Shown here: positions 34,859 to 46,500 of the stretch, one piece after another
Layout of the letters: every line of letters begins with the position of its first letter
Numbering within the stretch: position 1 is the first letter of the stretch
NCBI GenBank assembly: GCA_039566865.1
Contig: CM076947.1
Coordinates: forward strand, 24,057,501-24,121,500
Source of the DNA: Aurelia coerulea
Taxonomy: Eukaryota > Cnidaria > Scyphozoa > Semaeostomeae > Ulmaridae
Direction: 5' to 3'
DNA length: 64,000 nt
Position numbers and translations under genes: made by a program
Notes under the pieces: model-generated
What the model was told of the DNA's origin: nothing
Seen by the model: the letters and a program-made list of their open reading frames with translations, nothing else
Databases searched by the model: none

Positions 34859-37800
34859 TTACAGTTCATCCCTCTTATGAATCCTATCCAACATTGTTGC
34901 ATGATATTTTTTTACCTGAAATAGAAGGAAAGAATTTGGACTGAACAAGTTCTTATACCCTGAAAAAATACCTGAAAAAATCCTGTATAACTACAAAACC
35001 AGTTTTATTACCTGATAGCTTCTAGTTTTGACTTAAATCATTTAGTCAAATGCATTTTGTAACTGTTATGTCGCTTGAGTTTATCTCACAGGCCTAAATC
35101 AGTTGCTGTGGTAACAAAAACGCGTCCTTAGACAAGGCTACGGGAAAACCGCGGGAAATGTGCGATTAACAAATGGGATTGGCGGGATTCTTGTATTGCC
35201 TCATTTTTGAAATGTCAGTCAGGTAATAATAAACTGAATGCACTGTTTGAAAATGATCAAAACTATCGGGTGTGAACCAATAAAAAGGCAATTGACATTG
35301 CTAGAGGACGACAGAAGTGCAGTTTTGCCCTTCCTGTAGCATAGGTTCCAAATCTTTATCTCGGCGTAAAAAGGTGGGTGTAAAATTCAATAAAGCTTAT
35401 TTCTTCTCATTGAATGGCTTGAAAGAAATTTTAGATACTTATCTATAATTCTACCATTGGACTTTTCAGAAATTTTGAACATTTTTCGAAATTACAGCGT
35501 ATCATACATTTCAACTCATTTGAGGAGGTGATGTCATCAAATTTCTAAATCATAAACCAGCTGAGTGACAGACTTTTGCTTGATACCATCTTGTAGACAT
35601 TCATAAACAATGGTTTTCTTGGAATTATTTCATGTTACATCAAACAGTTTAGAAATTACGATGGTTTAAGTTTTTTTGAACATTTTTCTTGAATTCTTGA
35701 AAAAGAAGAAAAACACTCTAATTCTGAGAATATTGAAGATTTCAGAAAATTCCAACGGAAGAATTATAGAGAATTAGCTGAAGTTTCTTTGAAGTCATTC
35801 AGTTAAAAGAGATAGGTGACTCAATTTTACACCAGCCTTTTTAAAGATTTGGAACCTAAGTTCCTTCCTGTGCCATAAATCAGCAACCACTTGTCACATC
35901 AAATAAGGTCTCAAACTCTAAGTTGAAGCCTATTCTATTCAACTATTTAAAAGCCAAGACAGCGAAAGCTACAACTCCTCCACAGCAGCCACACAAACCG
36001 GGCACAATTTTTTTGGGACACTTGGGTGGCACCAGATGGTCCTCTTTGGAGAAGGAAGCCACAAACAGTTTATTCCAGGCTAAACAAACATTACGATGAT
36101 AGAAAAATGTACCGGACTGCTCATAAAATATCAGATAATCAATGGGATGAAGGTCCTCAACTAACAAGAAATAGAAAACCTGGGACAATGTCATAACAAG
36201 CTGGGAGAAAAAGCTGAATACTGATAACGCAGTAAAAACAGTTTAGTTGTAGTAGTGTAGAGTAACTCACCAGTCTTGCATGTTCCCTGACTTTGTCTGA
36301 AACACGCTCATGTTCATCTGGCTCGCCCATGCGTCCATCATTTAGATCATGTCCTAATGTCACTTGTCTGTCTTTCCAGTGATTATGTTTGTCAACTCTT
36401 ATTTGAAAATGCTTCAGCTCCTCCTACAAATAAAAACTTCAATCTTAGATGTATCCAGATACGAAACTGGGGGTAAATGGTGTACTATTCTTTCAAAAAA
36501 ATATTTGAGATTTTTAGGGCTTTCTGCAGAAAATTTCCCATATCGATGGGAAAGAGTGACCGATTAACCAGTGCATTTGGCCAATTGTTGTCATTTCTTG
36601 CCATCCTTTTTGCAGTACCATATTTTACAATAACTTCTTAATGTTCAAAGGAATTAAATTCTTTCTCTGGTGGTCAGTCAAGCCCCTGGAATTCTGAAGG
36701 GGCTCTTATTGTCAACTGCCTGCATCTTGCAACTCACAAGGTGAGGGAACAAGGACAGATTTTGTAAGACAATAGAACAAATTGCTTTTGTTGAAACCTA
36801 AAGTCAAAGCGATTTGCGATCGCAGACAAAGGAAATTCCCTCAACCGGTAATTCAAAACAAAAAAAGCCGCAAAAGTTTCTCTGAAACCCAGGTAGTTGG
36901 CTTGTTGTGCATTCCAGAAGTTGTTTTCAACAGCAAATATGAGCAAAGATCAAAAGAAAAGGATACATCTACACATCTACCTCGGGCATCTTATTTATTT
37001 GGTTCAAAAACCGATTGGGAGGCAATCCAATTCCAATATTTTTTGGGGTGTTATCATAACTTTATCAAAATACTACTTACTGCTCAGCTTCTGAACAAAT
37101 AAATAAAATGCTCATGGTAGATGTGAAAATATATTTTTCTTCTTTCTATATATGCTCATGTTTGCTCTTAAAAACAATTTCTGGAATGCACAACAATCGT
37201 GCTAGCTACCTGGATTTCAGAGAAACTTTCCCTTGTTAATGTGCATAAAGCCTGAACTGTAGTTTCAGTTGGATGATAAAGGATGAAAGAGAGAAAAAGT
37301 ACCTTTATGGACTCCAATTCTTGCTTTGAAAATCCTTTTTTCTTTGCTTGTTCCCAAAGTTCAATAACTCTGCTATCAGAAAAATCCCCAGCAAAATCTG
37401 ACATTCTGTGTTTCACCTGGAAAAGATATGATAATAACTGATAATAACAAAGCTTCTTCAATGCGATAAAGTAAACAATTGAAGCACGCACTACTCCACA
37501 AAAACTCATTCAGTGGCCTGGACAGTACAGGCCTTGCACATAGCAAGAATTCTTTACACCATTATAACAATTGATGAGCACTATCAAAGACTGTAAATTT
37601 TCTATACCAGAATTCTTGGGCAGTAAAACCATGATAATATGCGCAAGGCCTCTACTGTAGATAAATTGATACTCTTCCAGTTAGTCTGTTTAATTTTAAC
37701 TGACAAGAGCAGCAGCAAGTGGCAGTGCAAGCAAGAATTATTTACACTATGATAACAATTGATGAGCACTATCAAAGACTGTAAATTTTCTATACAAGAA

Positions 37801-40213
37801 TTCTTGGGCAGTAAAACCATGTTAATATGCGCAAGGCCTCTACTGTAGATAAATTGATACTCTTCCAGTTAGTCTGTTTAATTTTAACTGACAAGAGCAG
37901 CAGCAAGTGGCAGTGCAAGGCATAAAAGTAGGGAGGAAGGACTCCTGAATTATTCAAATCGTTTTTTGGCATTCTTATAACTTATCTGACTTCAGAATAA
38001 AAATGGAATATTCTTTTCATAAATATGACACAAATTAACTGAACATGCTTTTCAATTTGGCCTTCATGTAAAAACTAAAGATAAGGTAGAAACAGAGGCA
38101 AAGCCATACTATTTTCTTAAATCATTTATTATGGTCTCATCAACAGCATCACCAAACTTCATTGCAAAAATTGCATATGCATGAATTTGGAAAATATTCC
38201 ATAACTAGCCTTCTACATTTTAAGATTTTTCATGCTTTTCAAATATTTTCTTTCTTTTTCTGATTCATTTGTCATATTTTCTAGAGCTGTTAGAGATCGT
38301 AGTTGAAATTTTGATTTTGAACATTTATATCCTGACATTCTTTTTTTGTAGATGACTCAAACTTTCATTTTATAAAATCTTTTTTCTGATTTGCTCACGA
38401 GATTTTCAACAAAACTAAACAATATAAATATTTTTTTATCAAAGATAAAACAACTAAACTGCAATGAAATATAGATATTCTATGGCTGCCATAGCTGAAC
38501 ATGATGTCATCGAGTTCCAACTATGGCAGCCACTTACATAATGAAAAAATATACATTAAATTTAAGAAAAGAACAACTCAGATGTCTCAGAAAGAAGAAC
38601 TCTCTCCACCTTACAGCAGATGATTGGCTCTAACGAATATACACAAATAGATGAAACACCCAAAGACATCATGAAGATGATTGTAGTATACTAGACCTGC
38701 TATTTGTGATACAACTGGGAGTACTTCTTTATTATATAAATATTATATAAACATAATACCTTTCTCTGTAGGTCTGTGAAATCTGATGTCAATTTATGAT
38801 GCTTGTCCTTCAGATCTTTTCTGAGCTCTTTCAGTTCACTTTCAGGCAACTTATCCAGACTTCTTAGATCATTCTCAGATATTGTGTCATGTTCAACAAT
38901 CTTATTAGCTAGATGTCTGTATGCTTCAACTTTTTTCTCATGATGCTTGAACTCTTGTTCTAACTTGTCCATTTCTTCTGATGTGAACTTTCCTGAAAAA
39001 GTAAAGAGCTATATTGGTTGCTTGTAATATCACCAATCTTAAAAAAGAATCAGCTGAGATGGAAGTCCCACACAAAGTTCTGGTTTGGTTCTTGCAAGAA
39101 TTTAATGTTGTAAAGCGTTTTGGTTTAATCATATTTTACATTTTGCTTGAGCTGCCCGAGTTTTCGTTTTTCTTATTAGTGCCAGAGCGAAACTCGGGCA
39201 AATTCTATAAAAAAGGCCTTTTTCTGAAGGCAGAGAATATTAATGACTTCTTTTACCGAGGAAGGTCCAAACAATACCATCAAAAACTATTTTTGCAGTG
39301 ATAGATATGTGCTCGAGTTGCCTGAGTTTCTGACCTGGCCTATAAATGACAGCTTTTCAGATTTTTTACCCCATATTTTGTGGAGTCTGCATGCAATTTT
39401 ACAAGTCAAATACACAAGTTTGACACTGGACTGACATTTGACACAAAGGTGGGGGGCTTAATAGGGGGCGGGCTTATCTATAATTTAGGTTCAGAAGGGC
39501 GATGGGCTCATATATAGATAGAGAGGGGGGCTCATACATAGATAGAGAGGGGGGCTTGATAATAGAGAGGGGGTAAGCCTCTCCCAGTCTGCAAAGTGTG
39601 GCAGCTGCACGCAAGAGATGTTTTTCAAAAATTTAATGTGCACGCCAATTTTGAATGAGATCTTTTGTTCATTACTTTGAAAACAAAGGAATCAAAGACC
39701 TTGCCTGCGAGTAGGCCACTGCTTCCTTGGTCTGCACGCGCGAGATCTCATCGAAAACTGCCATACTCTGCAGACTGGAGCCTCTCTCTAAGAGCTGTAC
39801 TCACCACTATACATAGCATCTTGCCAGAGCTTTTCAATCTTATCACCAAACTTTGCCTTGACATGATTATGTCCTGCCTCATCATCGTCAACCCCAACTT
39901 GATTTGTTTTCAATCCATATCTATTCAAGATGTCCAAATACATTTGCTTGGTTTCAATAGCCATATTTCTTGCTTCATCGCTATCTTTGTCCTCTAAATG
40001 CTTCAAACTTATTGACAATTTGTCAAGCTTCTTCAGCTCTCTGCGTAGTGTCTCTAACTTTGGGCTTAGGCCAATACTTTTCTTCGCGCGATCCCAAAGT
40101 AGATTGTGTTTGTTTACCCTGAACGGTGAGTTCAGCTCCCTGAGTTCATCTAGATTGCTACTCACTGAGTTAGTTATAAATATAAGAAGTATAAACGTTG
40201 CTATATTCACCAT
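34859..40213 (-). CDS. LRPAP1: LRPAP1 (receptor-associated protein, RAP), five exons
   Basis: RAP is an ER chaperone that binds LDL-receptor-family proteins and blocks premature ligand binding. Coding exons (minus strand): 40213-39805, 38992-38760, 37416-37303, 36423-36271 and 34915-34859. All junctions are AG/GT with consistent phase, giving 321 residues (human 357). I start at MVNIATFILLIF, a signal peptide ending NSVSS; an upstream in-frame Met would bury it. Domain 1 has VNKHNLLWDRAKKS and EKLWQDAMYSGKFTSEE. Domain 2 has LEQEFKHHEKKVEAYRHL. Domain 3 has RVIELWEQAKKKGFSKQELE and KHFQIRVDKHNHW. The last exon encodes VKKYHATMLDRIHKRDEL-stop, so the protein ends in RDEL, equivalent to human HNEL and used for KDEL-receptor retrieval. 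Introns hold several MITEs. Confidence 0.93.
35338..35862. mobile_element. FB1 foldback MITE copy 3, perfect 9-bp duplication
   Basis: Starts AGCATAGGTTCCAAATC and ends GATTTGGAACCTAAGTT, with perfect flanking CCTTCCTGT repeats (35329-35337 and 35863-35871). Lies in LRPAP1 intron 4. Confidence 0.85.
36739..37230. repeat. FB2 foldback repeat in LRPAP1 intron 3
   Basis: Left end AACAAGGACAGATTTTGTAA, with central CATCTACCTCGGGCATC and inverted TCATGGTAGATGTG, then GCTAGCTACCTGGATTTCAG. The right end is truncated, losing the second TTACAAAATCTGTCC end. Confidence 0.7.
37543..37918. repeat. Tandem duplication, two 188-bp copies
   Basis: 37543-37730 and 37731-37918 are nearly identical (both contain AATTGATGAGCACTATCAAA and GCGCAAGGCCTCTACTGTAG). 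A recent local duplication in LRPAP1 intron 2; it causes two similar reverse frames that are not genes. Confidence 0.9.
37919..38699. other. LRPAP1 intron 2 sequence
   Basis: No gene or transposon recognised. A short hairpin TGGCTGCCATAG/CTATGGCAGCCA lies at about 38481-38533. Confidence 0.4.
39505..39575. repeat. Short tandem repeat in LRPAP1 intron 1
   Basis: About three imperfect copies of a unit containing GGCTCATATATAGATAGAGA followed by a G run. Confidence 0.6.
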
Positions 40214-40467
40214 CTTGTATGTTATTTTCTGCCTAGTGCACTCGTCTTTCTGCGTTCTTGCTCGCGTGCGTGCTATACAAAATTTAGGCCTAAAGGCTTT
40301 CGTTGCTAAACGAGGCACGTTCCCCCAAACCGAGACTAGCAACGGTGAACCCCGTCAGAAGTTATTTTTTGATTTTTAATTTTGAAAGTTCAGGTTTTTA
40401 TCGAATCTAAACAGTTTTTAAGCTTTAATAAAAATTAATTTACAGGAACCTAGCACTTCGCATTAAA

Positions 40468-40533
40468 ATGGCTGAAAATCCAGGAAACTCTTCTTCCACA
40501 TTGGAGGTTGGAGAAGCTCCAAGAAATTTGTGA
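40468..40533 (+). CDS. Candidate first exon of a divergent gene
   Basis: ATG at 40468 opens 21 codons (MAENPGNSSSTLEVGEAPRN…) ending at TGA; TT|GTGAGAG near the end could be a splice donor. It lies 255 bp from the LRPAP1 start on the opposite strand, which would fit a shared bidirectional promoter. No further exons were identified, so this is only a suggestion. Confidence 0.2.
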   Translation: MAENPGNSSSTLEVGEAPRNL

Positions 40534-40732
40534 GAGCTAAGGCTAAAGCATGACAAGAGGTTATTGAAACTGCTATTCTTGAGTTATATTCGCTGAAATT
40601 CTGTCTTTTTTCTCCGCATGTTGTTTTATACCGTGTGAGTAAAGCAAGCAGTTAACGTGTTTGGGGAGCTGCGGAATAAAAAGTATACGGATGATATTTC
40701 AAAACTAAAATGTTAATCTATCATTCAAAGGC

Positions 40733-40845
40733 TAGACTTGCCCAAAGTCTATTTCGTCAACTGTAATAAGTCTATCTGAAAGTATTTTTTCCCTTCAATT
40801 TTTTTGACGAATTTTTTTGACGAAATAGACTTGGGTCAAGTCTAT
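40733..40845. mobile_element. Small inverted-repeat element
   Basis: AGACTTGCCCAAAGTCTATT with CGTCAA at the left pairs with TTGACGAAATAGACTTGGGT and CAAGTCT at the right. Non-coding. Confidence 0.6.
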
Positions 40846-42483
40846 TCAAAGGCAAACTTAGATATGAAAATCTTTGGGAAAATAACACATCATTAGATCC
40901 AGAATTTAGGAAAAGGTTTGTTTGGGAACAAGAGCTCCACATTTGAATTTGGTCCATGACTTAGTTGCCATAGAAATTCAAATTCAATACAGACAATACA
41001 ATCGTCAGTTTCAGAAATAGAATTTAAAAATCTACGGAAAGTAAATCATGGACCACAGTACCAGAATCGAGTGTGGAATTCTCGTTCCGATACAGAACCA
41101 CTTACTAGCATTTTCCTACTTTATTGGTCCAAGAGATGATTGATTTTAACAAACAAAATTCATATGTAAGTTAGCCTTTGACTTATAGATGAACATTTCA
41201 GTTCAAATATCGGCTACGTACTTTCTATTCCACAAGTCGCGAAACGTTAAACTTGTTTTGAAGAAAAATATCTGAATTAGTGGTACAAGATAGAGCCTGC
41301 ATCATAATTCAGAAACTCTTAGTACTGCAAAGTGTCAATTTTCACGTGAAATTAAGAAACTTCTAGCGTTATAGGCTTATCCAGGTTTCTTATAAAAAAT
41401 CCTGTACATGCAATGGCCTTTAATCGCTGAATAAAGAACTGAGTTTATCCATTTCAAAGTTGTAGCCAATGTCATCTGCAAAATGTGAACGCAGCCAAAA
41501 ATTTCATACAAATTATCCCATACCTTGCATCCCTTTGAAATTGTTTGCAATTATCAGATATAAAGGCAAGAAAGATACGCGATACATGATACTATATGGA
41601 TGACATTGTTACTTACATATTACACATAGAAAAAGTTGAAGCTAATTAGATTGTAATCAGTTTTCTACCTGGACCGAGGGAAATATCTCTCTCTAGAACC
41701 TCGCACTTATATCTTGCAAATAAATCCCTGAAATTCTGCAGAAACATCGCCTGCTTTTTGAGGGAATGGGATGAACTATCGCTATTATCTTAACCTTGGT
41801 TTGTGTTTTCAGGTGACGTAAAGATGATGCTCGAAAAGCTATAACAAGATAACAAGAATAAGCCCCTGTTATCTGGATCAAATTTGAAAACTGAAAATAG
41901 AACAAATTATGCTTCGGAAAGATTTTTCATCAAGTCCTGATTTACCTATGAGAGAACTCCTCCTTTAAGAAATTTCTTGAATTAAGTGCCCTTATAAAGT
42001 TGTCTCTCTTGTTACTTTTTGTTTTATTATTGAAATTTGTTGTTTCTAAATAGTATATTTGAGTTCTCATTATGGTATTTGCATGTGCTGGAAATCTAAA
42101 ATGAAAATAAAGTCTTTGCTGAAATTACCTGAAAATTCAAAACAATTCTATCGCAGTTTTCCCGCAATGGAACATCTGTATTTAGCTACACTGCAGGGCC
42201 TCAGTTCAGTGTAAGTCATTTGACATGGGGTCTGTCCAAGTCTGGCTTTCTACAGCTAAGATACCTATACTGCAGTTGTTCATCTTGTGCCAGCGTCATC
42301 AGGTAGCTCCAAGCAATCTGCATCTTTGAGCATCAGCCAATAATTTCAACCAGTTATGATGTTGAAATTCGCAGCAGAAATCAGAATGTGTATGAATTTA
42401 TGATAAATAGGCGATCTTCTTCTTTCTAAGATACAAGAAAAACGGGCTATTAGAATGCATGTCATCGAAATTTCTGAAAATAC
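40846..42483. other. Intergenic between LRPAP1 and MON1
   Basis: No gene recognised on either strand. I searched here for the MON1 terminal exon. An alternative acceptor near 42135 (ATTTCAG) opens a 59-codon frame starting QRLYFHFRFP, but it does not resemble the MON1 C-terminus. Confidence 0.4.
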
Positions 42484-42900
42484 ATGGCAGGGGATGGTAG
42501 GGCAACAAGGACAGATTTTGTAATACGATAGCATGAGTTGCTATTGTTGACACCTGAATTCAAAGTGATTAGCGATTGCAGACAAAGAAATTCTCTCAAC
42601 CAGTAATTCAAAACAAACAAAGCCGCAAAAGTTTCTCTCAAACCCAGGTTGCCAGCGCGCTCGTTCTGCATTCCAGAAATTGTTTTTAAGTGCAAAAATG
42701 AGCATACATCGAAAGAAGAAGAATATATCTACACATCTACCACGGGCATTTTATTTCTTTTGTTCAGAAGCTGAGCAGCAAATGCTTTAATTACACCCAA
42801 AAATATAAGAGAATTGAATCTCCTCCCAATCGGCTTTTGAACCAAATAAATTAAATGCCCGTGGCATATTCTTCTTCATTCGATATATTGAATTTTTCAA
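42484..42900. repeat. FB2 foldback repeat
   Basis: Left end GGGCAACAAGGACAGATTTT, interior ATCTACCACGGGCATTTTAT with inverted AAATTAAATGCCCGTGGCAT. The right terminal part is missing. Confidence 0.7.
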
Positions 42901-43303
42901 TCAAGCCTCATTTTGGAAATTCATGAAAATGTCTTCCTGTTTTTCATATGAAATTTTCGAGCCCAGATGCAGATTTAGTGCCCAAAGTTTAGTCTCGCTA
43001 CATGTGTTTAAACTGCTGGCGCTTGCAATGTTGATCTTATGGCGATATAAAGTTTACAAATTTATAAAGGATTTGACCGTGAAAAATCGTTCGGGGTACA
43101 CTCCGACTCATTCTCACAGTCAAAGCCCTTATAGAGTTTTTAAACTTTAGATTGTCATACAATTATCATTATGGCCACTAGCAGCATGAAAACTCGTAAT
43201 TACATTAAAGTTTGGGTGCTGAATCCGAAACTGACCTCCTAAATTTCGTATGAAATATTTTTGAATAATTTGCAAAGCGAGACTGTTAATTTATAATATA
43301 TGA

Positions 43304-43443
43304 ACTGGACTGGACTGGACTGGACTGGACTGGACTGGACTGGACTGGACTGGACTGGACTGGACTGGACTGGACTGGACTGGACTGGACTGGACTGGAC
43401 TGGACTGGACTGGACTGGACTGGACTGGACTGGACTGGACTGG
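43304..43443. repeat. Pentanucleotide microsatellite (ACTGG)28
   Basis: 28 perfect copies of a 5-bp unit, ACTGG on the plus strand. It reads as repeated SPVQS on the minus strand only because no stop can occur in that frame. Lies between the last secure MON1 exon and the candidate terminal exon. Confidence 0.95.
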
Positions 43444-43567
43444 TATATTCAGTTATGACTACTTGTGTTGCAGACCGTGCCAGCAAAAATATTCTAAAAT
43501 GCCAAATTCAACAGCAAGGGAAATGTAAATCATCTAAATCTGACAATGAAACAGGATTTAGACTTAC

Positions 43568-46500
43568 TTTGATCCATCGAAGTAGTTTGTTGACGGCATT
43601 CATTGCTAATGCTTTGCTTGTTAGTGGGCTGAATGCTGTGTACAGCTCAAAACCAGATGTTACCTTTATGAAATCAAAAGCATACAATGAGTAAAACACA
43701 TTCTGGACCATTTACCGCAACGTTGACCCAAGTAAAATGTTAATTAATGTCCATGCAGTAATGAAAATTGTGTACTTAAAGAGAAGATTTAGTAAGGATG
43801 AATTGCCATGTTTCAATCATGTATGCCTTGCGTCAAACGTGAAACAGACCCATTAACAAACGATAAAAACAGAAAACAAAAGAAACAAAACAAAAAGGAC
43901 AAAAAGGACAAAAGGACTTCGTGACTTTGTGGCACAAACAAGAATTTGAAGTTGTCTTAACCAAACCGACCGATTGTGTACTTTTTACGACACATGAAAA
44001 TATCCTCGCATAAAACTTTGAAGAACGACACTTTTCCCACAGAAATCAGCAATGTTCTACTCCAGTAGGCCGATTTTCTTTGTAGACATTGCCATATCCA
44101 CTAATTTTAGAGGAAACTCAAAATTGCATACACAAGCCTTCACTTTAGTGGATGTTTCTTGGATATCTTTACAGCCTATAGCTTTTTCACTAAGCTTACT
44201 GAAAGTTATCAGTTGACGACATAAAATCGAAAGATGCAACATACCAAAATTGGTAATCACACATTTTCATCCAATGAAATTAGATATGAAAACAAAAGAA
44301 ACCCATGGGGGGGGGTTCTTGTAAAGTAAAGGTACCTGGGGATGTGCTGCGACGAAGGGTATACTTTTTCACACTCCTAGTCTAGCCAAGGGTATACTTT
44401 TTTGCAATTTTGGCTTTGCCACGGTCTAGCAAAGGGTATCACATTTGAAGGAACGGTCATGTTATCATATTTGATACCCAGGGTATCATATTTGACAATA
44501 TTGGTCTAGGGAACGGTCAAAATTGGTCTAGCCAAGGGTACCATTTTCGTAAAAATTAGTCTAGCCAACGGTACCACTTTGAATATGCTCACGGCAGACC
44601 CCTGCCTAAAATTTGGCCAAGAACCCCGCCCCCCGTGAAGAAACCTTTGGTAGGATTTTCAAAATATCTCTGCAAGGAGGAACTTACCCATCCGATAAGC
44701 ATTTCTTTTTGTCCAACATGACAAAGCATCTTCAATGGTCGTAATGATGAATGAATTCGATGATGAAGGTGCAGGTACTCTCCAAATAATCTGACATAAA
44801 GATAAACATTAATCATAAATGATAATGATCTATGCTCATACAAGCAAATGACCTTTCAGTTATGCTGGAAAGAATCAGAATCAAACGACATTTGGTACAT
44901 TTTGTAGAATTTTCGAATGTGGTAACCCCTCCAGGCTTTGATTTTCCTTTTGAAACTGGAGAGAGTACCTGACTGTTTTAGGTCATTGGGAAGTGCCTGC
45001 CATAACCTACACCCAAGAAACGATATTGTCTCTAAGCCATAGCACGTAGTGCGTGCTTGTGGCAAGGATAGGCTATGGCAGCCCCTTAACCCATAAGAAA
45101 CCCGTTTTTCAACAAAAATTTTTCATTCATAAAGCTTCGAATTGAAATAAGCACGACGTTTCGAGCACAGCCCGTTATCAAGCCAATTTAGTACACGTTT
45201 TAGAGTAATGACATACGAAACTTTTCGATACCTGTCTCGTTCTTCTTGTGATATGTAAGGTGGTCCCATTTCTGGGGATGTAAATTGAGCAGTACTTCTG
45301 GATTTATACATGAAATGCCAAAGATCTGGAATTCCAGTTTGATCTGAAAACGAATAAATCTAAAGAACTTATTTTATCAGTTATCTTAATTTCATGTAAT
45401 TTTCATCAAAACCAACAGGGCATATACTATTTAAAGTCCGTCTCGAATTAGATGTCATCTGAGATTTGCGATAACGCAAAATTCCTTTGCGAAACACTTC
45501 AATTGTTGTTATTCGCGGGCATTTGCAGGTGACATCTAATTTGAGACAGACTATAACTACAAGATGAATAAGATGCTGGTAGCAAATGTCTTAATTACTC
45601 CTGCCTTTTTCGATGTAAATTAATGTAAAACTATCCATAACATTTGCCTTTTTCGTATGCACATCGTTCGAGTTAGCCATCAAGGTTTCAGGCGGTCTGC
45701 TTTGTTACTTTGCGGCTCTGCCAATCAGCCATAGAAATCCCATAATTCAAATGAATGGATGCTGCTTTAATAAATGTGCCCATGGTAACTCTAGACTGAT
45801 TCCATGTCGTACTTGCGCTCCTTGATAAACTGATAATCGCTATAACTAGCTGAAGCGTATAGTGCCGTCATCCAATCCAATGAACGAAGCAGAAACTGGG
45901 ACTGAGGTAGTTAGTCTTTGGTAACTCCACATGAAGGCTACAACATTAGCCTGTGTGAACATAGGGCTCAAATCTTTAAAATGGTCGGTGTAAAATTCTA
46001 TTGCAGTTTTCTTTGAAATAAATGGCTTAGAAGGAACTTAGGGTTTTTTGCTGTAAATCCGCCGTGGAAATTTATTGATATCTTGATTAGTTTCAATATG
46101 GTGGCATTTATTAAATTTAAGGCTATGACGTCATCAAATTTCTAAATCCTAAACTGGAAGAGCTACATATTTCTGCTTGCCATCATATTGTAGACCTTCA
46201 TAAACTATGGTTTGTGTGGAGGTTATAAAATGTTTCCTCTACTAGTTTAGGATTTACGAGTGTTTAAATTTTTTCAAAATTTTCCATGAATTTTTCAAAA
46301 ATTATCAAATTGCCGCCATTTTGAGAAAGATCAAGATTTCAAAAAATTTCCACGGCAGATTTACAGCAAAGTACCATAAGTTCCTTTCAAGCAATCCAAT
46401 TCAAAGAAAATTGCAAAAGAATTTTACACCGACCTTTTAAAGATTTGAAAGATTTGAGCCCTATGCTGCCTGTGTGCAGCCTGGGATTGTCGAGGCTGCA

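Noticed and set aside
35943..36194. 83-codon reverse frame as an LRPAP1 exon
   Set aside because: It does not resemble RAP and contains a mariner-end sequence; exon 4 splices instead to 34915-34859, which supplies the RDEL terminus.
37602..37972. Two similar reverse frames as paralogous genes
   Set aside because: Explained by the 188-bp tandem duplication inside an LRPAP1 intron.
39788..40342. Upstream Met (40342) as LRPAP1 start
   Set aside because: It would place 43 charged residues before the signal peptide; the internal Met at 40213 gives a normal secretory N-terminus.
43286..43486. Reverse frame repeating SPVQS
   Set aside because: It is the translation of a pentanucleotide microsatellite.
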